The notes beneath the pieces are model-generated. The model was not told the origin of the DNA. It worked only from the letters and a program-made list of their open reading frames with translations, and did not search any database. A stretch of 54,740 bases of DNA from Simkaniaceae bacterium (lineage in GTDB: Bacteria > Chlamydiota > Chlamydiia > Chlamydiales > JACRBE01), in assembly GCA_021734805.1 (NCBI GenBank), contig JAIPIG010000010.1:1-54740 (forward strand), read 5' to 3'. This document shows, one piece after another, positions 51,968 to 54,740 of this stretch. Made by a program: the position numbers and the translations under genes. The stretch's first letter is position 1. Every line of letters begins with the position of its first letter.

Positions 51968-52444
51968 ATGGATACGACCAGAGCCGGTCCTGATGCTAGT
52001 GACTTATGGGATCTTGGCATATGTATACAAACTGCGATGTGGCAACTACAGAGTCTATTTCCAACGACTGCGCAAAATCATTTTCAAAGAACTATTCTGA
52101 CTAGAACTAGAGATGTTTATGAAAGTGTCATCGGCATTTTTGGCCGTGATTTTCGAAAATTTATGAATGTTTGTGTTGCTGATAACTTCGGTCTTTCAAT
52201 TGGACTTACATGTCATTTTATTTTGATTATTAACGGCAGCAATAATCCAAACATGTTTATTTCTTATTCCTCACTTTTTCTAACTAATCTTGCCCTCATT
52301 CATTTGTTTAAAGACACCGTAATCTATAACTTATATAGAGCAGGCCAACATAGTGGAAACTCCTATATTTTATACTTATCAAGATCTATATTACCTTTAT
52401 TACCAAGCGATAGATGGAGTAGTGAATTTGTAATTAGACACTAG
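51968..52444 (+). CDS. Hypothetical membrane protein
   Basis: 158 residues, with AAGGTGA four bases before the ATG. It starts MDTTRAGPDASDLWDLG, then a soluble helical part. Two hydrophobic segments lie close together (FGLSIGLTCHFILIINGS and MFISYSSLFLTNLALIHLF). No family recognised. The stop TAG overlaps the end of the convergent 198-residue gene, and this junction carries a copy of the GTAATTAGACACTAG motif. Divergent from the U-box-like pair across a 148-base gap that contains TATACCGGG. Confidence 0.6.
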   Translation: MDTTRAGPDASDLWDLGICIQTAMWQLQSLFPTTAQNHFQRTILTRTRDVYESVIGIFGRDFRKFMNVCVADNFGLSIGLTCHFILIINGSNNPNMFISYSSLFLTNLALIHLFKDTVIYNLYRAGQHSGNSYILYLSRSILPLLPSDRWSSEFVIRH

Positions 52445-53030
52445 AAAAATGAGTAGGATTTTGTGGACCTTGATTACAATATATAAAAAAAAGAGTCACA
52501 GCCAAAAACCAAATCCGTGGATTTTTAATAACCTCTATAACTCTTTTTCTTTGAAAGACTATTCCATCGATTAAATGAGTCACCATACCGACTGAACAAG
52601 AAAACATAATCACAGAATCATAGATTTTTCTCGAGTTCTCAAGAGAAGTGATTTTTTTGTCTAATCGGAAAATTTCAGAAGCGATTTTTTGCACGTTCCG
52701 ATCCAAATCCGGAGGTGTTTTCATTTTCAAAATTAACATCGCCTTTTCAACAATGAGCCTATCAAATTTTGAAATGATGGGCTGTAATGAAAAAATGATA
52801 GATTGACTGGCTGTACTTGAATAAATAATTGTCGAATAGATAATCGAATAAACAATCCTAAAATTGCGCTCTATAGCAGAAGGTGGATCGATTTCTACGA
52901 CCCTTTCCCCGGGTTCAATACTCCATTCACGCGCTCTAGAATTTAATCTGAGAATTTCAAAAACAAATAACGCTGTCCAAGCCGGTGGAATCACCCAATG
53001 ACCTTGATGGTGCACATTTCCTAATCCCAT
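52434..53030 (-). CDS. Hypothetical membrane protein with coiled coil
   Basis: 198 residues, GAGG before the ATG. MGLGNVHHQGHWVIPPAWTA starts it; hydrophobic segments lie at about 68-95 (IVYSIIYSTIIYSSTASQSI), 145-163 and 172-188 (IWFLAVTLFFIYC). Between them, residues about 100-140 form an amphipathic helix with heptad spacing (VQKIASEIFRLDKKITSLEN). No family recognised. Its stop codon lies inside the convergent gene. Could be a membrane or inclusion protein; function unknown. Confidence 0.6.
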   Translation of the reverse strand: MGLGNVHHQGHWVIPPAWTALFVFEILRLNSRAREWSIEPGERVVEIDPPSAIERNFRIVYSIIYSTIIYSSTASQSIIFSLQPIISKFDRLIVEKAMLILKMKTPPDLDRNVQKIASEIFRLDKKITSLENSRKIYDSVIMFSCSVGMVTHLIDGIVFQRKRVIEVIKNPRIWFLAVTLFFIYCNQGPQNPTHFSSV

Positions 53031-53234
53031 GATGTCCTCACAAAATGAAAATCAAGAAAATTTTAAATATTTTTTGATTAAAATGCTACAAAAAAATTGT
53101 TTTGATTCTAAACCGCTTTATTTAAAAATAATATACATATGATATTATTTTGAGTTTTATGGCTATATTTTTTATTAATGCAATTGATTCACTTTTTAGA
53201 TATGGTGCAAAAAAAGCTCATTTAAAGAGACTCA

Positions 53235-54140
53235 ATGGAAAAAAAAGGTTCCTTTTCACTCGGCGTTCTCTTGACCCTGACCTCGGGAATTGGGTATTCA
53301 TTGACGGCTCTCATGGCCAAGTTTGCAGAAGACTCACTTCACGTCCCGAGCCTGATTTTTTGGCGCTATTTCATCGGATTTTTGATCTGCCTGACTTGGA
53401 TGACACTGATTGGCCACTTTAGAAGAGATATTCATTTCAGAAACCTTAAACTTCACTTTTTAAGGGCTTTCTTTGTCTTGGGGGCTCAATATGGATTTCT
53501 CTATTATTTAAAGAGCAATACCCTCTTAAATGCTCTTGTTTTGATCAATACGGGCCCCCTTTTTATTCCCATGATTGAAAAACTGATCTTAAAGAATCGT
53601 GTAGGGCGCTCTTCTTGGATCGGTGTGATCGTTTCATTTATTGGTGTCATCCTAGTTTTACAGCCCAATCGCGAGATTTTTTCTCTCATGAGTTTAGTCG
53701 GTCTTTCATCGGGACTGTGCCAAGGCGCATCCCAAGTTGTCTTTGGAATCAACTCCCAAACGGAAAAATCGGATATCGGTATTCTCTACTTATTTTTCCT
53801 CTGCAGCGTCTTTAGCCTTATTCCTTACCTCTTTTCCGAAGCGACATTTCACGATACCGAGCAGGTCAGAATGGGAAACCTCAGCCTCTTATTACTTGGC
53901 ATTGGCCTATTTTCCGTTGTGAATCAACTTTTTAGAGCGCAAGCATATAAAACAAGTACGCCATCAAGACTCTCTCCCTTTCTTTATTCGAGCGTTTTGC
54001 TTGCAGCCTTTTATGATTGGGCGATCTTTCATACGGTCCCCAATCTATTGACAAGCATTGGGACTTTTCTTGTTATTTCAGGTGGAATTGCAAAAATCTA
54101 CTTAAGGCATAAAGCTTTGAAAAAACTTATCCCCAAGTGA
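53235..54140 (+). CDS. EamA-family (DMT superfamily) transporter
   Basis: 301 residues with ten hydrophobic segments in two EamA repeats. SGIGYSLTALMAKFAED and FWRYFIGFLICLTWM start the first; SLVGLSSGLCQGASQVVFG the second. LINTGPLFIPMIEKL is the conserved helix 4 block. Such proteins export or exchange metabolites; chlamydial relatives import S-adenosylmethionine or amino acids, but the substrate here is not predictable. The 204 bases before it (53031-53234) hold no gene. The 3' end overlaps osmC by 14 bases, convergent. Confidence 0.9.
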   Translation: MEKKGSFSLGVLLTLTSGIGYSLTALMAKFAEDSLHVPSLIFWRYFIGFLICLTWMTLIGHFRRDIHFRNLKLHFLRAFFVLGAQYGFLYYLKSNTLLNALVLINTGPLFIPMIEKLILKNRVGRSSWIGVIVSFIGVILVLQPNREIFSLMSLVGLSSGLCQGASQVVFGINSQTEKSDIGILYLFFLCSVFSLIPYLFSEATFHDTEQVRMGNLSLLLLGIGLFSVVNQLFRAQAYKTSTPSRLSPFLYSSVLLAAFYDWAIFHTVPNLLTSIGTFLVISGGIAKIYLRHKALKKLIPK

Positions 54141-54531
54141 ATGTAATATCTTGTTCGATATCGGGATGCAGTGATGAATGTACGGGACATGTGAGTCCCA
54201 TTTGCTCTAATTTTGCTTTTTGCTCATCAGTGGGTTTTAATGGCGATTTGATATGCACGCTGATTTTACCTACACGGCGATGAGGAGCTGTTGCCATCTG
54301 CTTATCGACTTCGGCCGTCGTTCCTGTGAGATCTAACCCCAGCTTATTAGCAGCTAATCCCATCATCGTTAAAATACAAGCTCCCAAAGAATGAGCAAAT
54401 AGATCTGTTGGAGAAAAAAACTCCCCTTTCCCCTTTAATTCTTTAGGACCATCTGTAATAAGAAACGTTCCATTCTCTTGTGAGCAATGCGTTCTTAATT
54501 CATTCTCATATACAATTGTCATTTTAGACAT
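54127..54531 (-). CDS. OsmC-family peroxiredoxin-like protein
   Basis: Start at ATG 54531 (MSKMTIVYENEL), seven bases after GGTGG. 134 residues. The two redox cysteines are in SLGACILTMMG and MGLTCPVHSSL. FSPTDLFAHSLGACILTMMG is the core signature helix and HPDIEQDITFTWG the usual end. It reduces organic hydroperoxides with dithiol cofactors. Sequence details fit the YhfA/OsmC group of about 135-140 residues. Cytosolic. Confidence 0.92.
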   Translation of the reverse strand: MSKMTIVYENELRTHCSQENGTFLITDGPKELKGKGEFFSPTDLFAHSLGACILTMMGLAANKLGLDLTGTTAEVDKQMATAPHRRVGKISVHIKSPLKPTDEQKAKLEQMGLTCPVHSSLHPDIEQDITFTWG

Positions 54532-54693
54532 ATTCATACCACCAATCAAAATTGCAATTAAATACTAGAGTGCATTGATATTCAAGTATCTTTTTTATAC
54601 CGGGTGTAACTAAAAATTGTACTTGTCGAATTTGCTCTCGACTGAATGTAGCAAGTGATGGCATTCTATTCTTCTGTTTAACAAGAGGATGTT

Positions 54694-54740
54694 ATGAAAC
54701 TGAGTCAAGATGAAGAGGATCAATTAATAGAAAGGATTCG
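54694..54740 (+). CDS. Start of a gene cut by the window edge
   Basis: ATG at 54694 after AAGAGGAT. The visible codons give MKLSQDEEDQLIERI, an acidic N-terminal helix. Too short to identify. Confidence 0.45.
   Translation, partial: MKLSQDEEDQLIERI

Noticed and set aside
53150-53422. 90-residue frame overlapping the start of the EamA gene
   Set aside because: Out-of-frame shadow; the EamA reading is clearly the coding one.

Overview
The window is AT-rich, gene-dense DNA from a bacterium, most probably an environmental (amoeba- or arthropod-associated) member of the Chlamydiota. The strongest pointer is ClpB (36371-38956): its linker and first nucleotide-binding region (a MDSPTAESN-type stretch and the neighbouring block) read as chlamydial ClpB. 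Supporting signs are small membrane proteins of unknown type and a cluster of eukaryote-like proteins (a leucine-rich repeat protein, U-box-like proteins, C-terminal CaaX boxes). The assignment is inferred from remembered family sequences; no search was run.

Layout. 1-6.9 kb: leftward genes, namely catabolic acetolactate synthase with an unknown partner, a small secreted protein, an Ntn-type amidohydrolase, an alpha/beta hydrolase, an exported FkbM-type methyltransferase and a decayed DUF3298 gene. Copies of a short repeat separate several of them. 7-21.4 kb: mixed accessory and housekeeping genes (Nudix, RhlE-type helicase, DUF1328, Tag, DUF4143 ATPase, HSL-type esterase, AhpD-like, PhnA-like, CPBP protease, aldo/keto reductase, ferric-reductase-like flavocytochrome, Ogt, choloylglycine-hydrolase-like, guanine deaminase). 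21.3-27 kb: beta-carbonic anhydrase and a complete tripartite drug-efflux operon. 27-32.6 kb: RlmB, then a leftward operon speA-speB-deoxyhypusine-synthase-like-RlmK-like. 32.7-39 kb: ABC-F protein, shikimate kinase, RidA, a small membrane protein and ClpB. 39-43 kb: a repeat-rich island with a DUF1016 nuclease between the two halves of a palindromic repeat, an internally deleted IS982-type element, an RRM protein and a secreted protein. 43.4-45.7 kb: a LigD-type end-joining enzyme split into three genes (phosphoesterase, ligase, polymerase). 45.9-47.3 kb: a second DEAD-box helicase. 47.4-53 kb: a candidate host-interaction island. 53.2 kb to the end: EamA transporter, OsmC and the start of another gene.

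The most interesting region is 47.4-51.8 kb. A leucine-rich repeat protein and its upstream neighbour both end in CCVVS/CCTVS, which are eukaryotic CaaX prenylation boxes preceded by a second cysteine. That neighbour and the next gene share a C-terminal domain that looks like a diverged U-box. Together they suggest effectors that would be lipidated by the host and possibly act in ubiquitination. The second noteworthy system is a dispersed palindromic repeat (CTCGACTTTG family) with an empty 184-bp copy at 22001-22184 and a copy at 39085-40814 that carries a DUF1016 nuclease gene plus an IS remnant. No rRNA, tRNA or CRISPR array was recognised.
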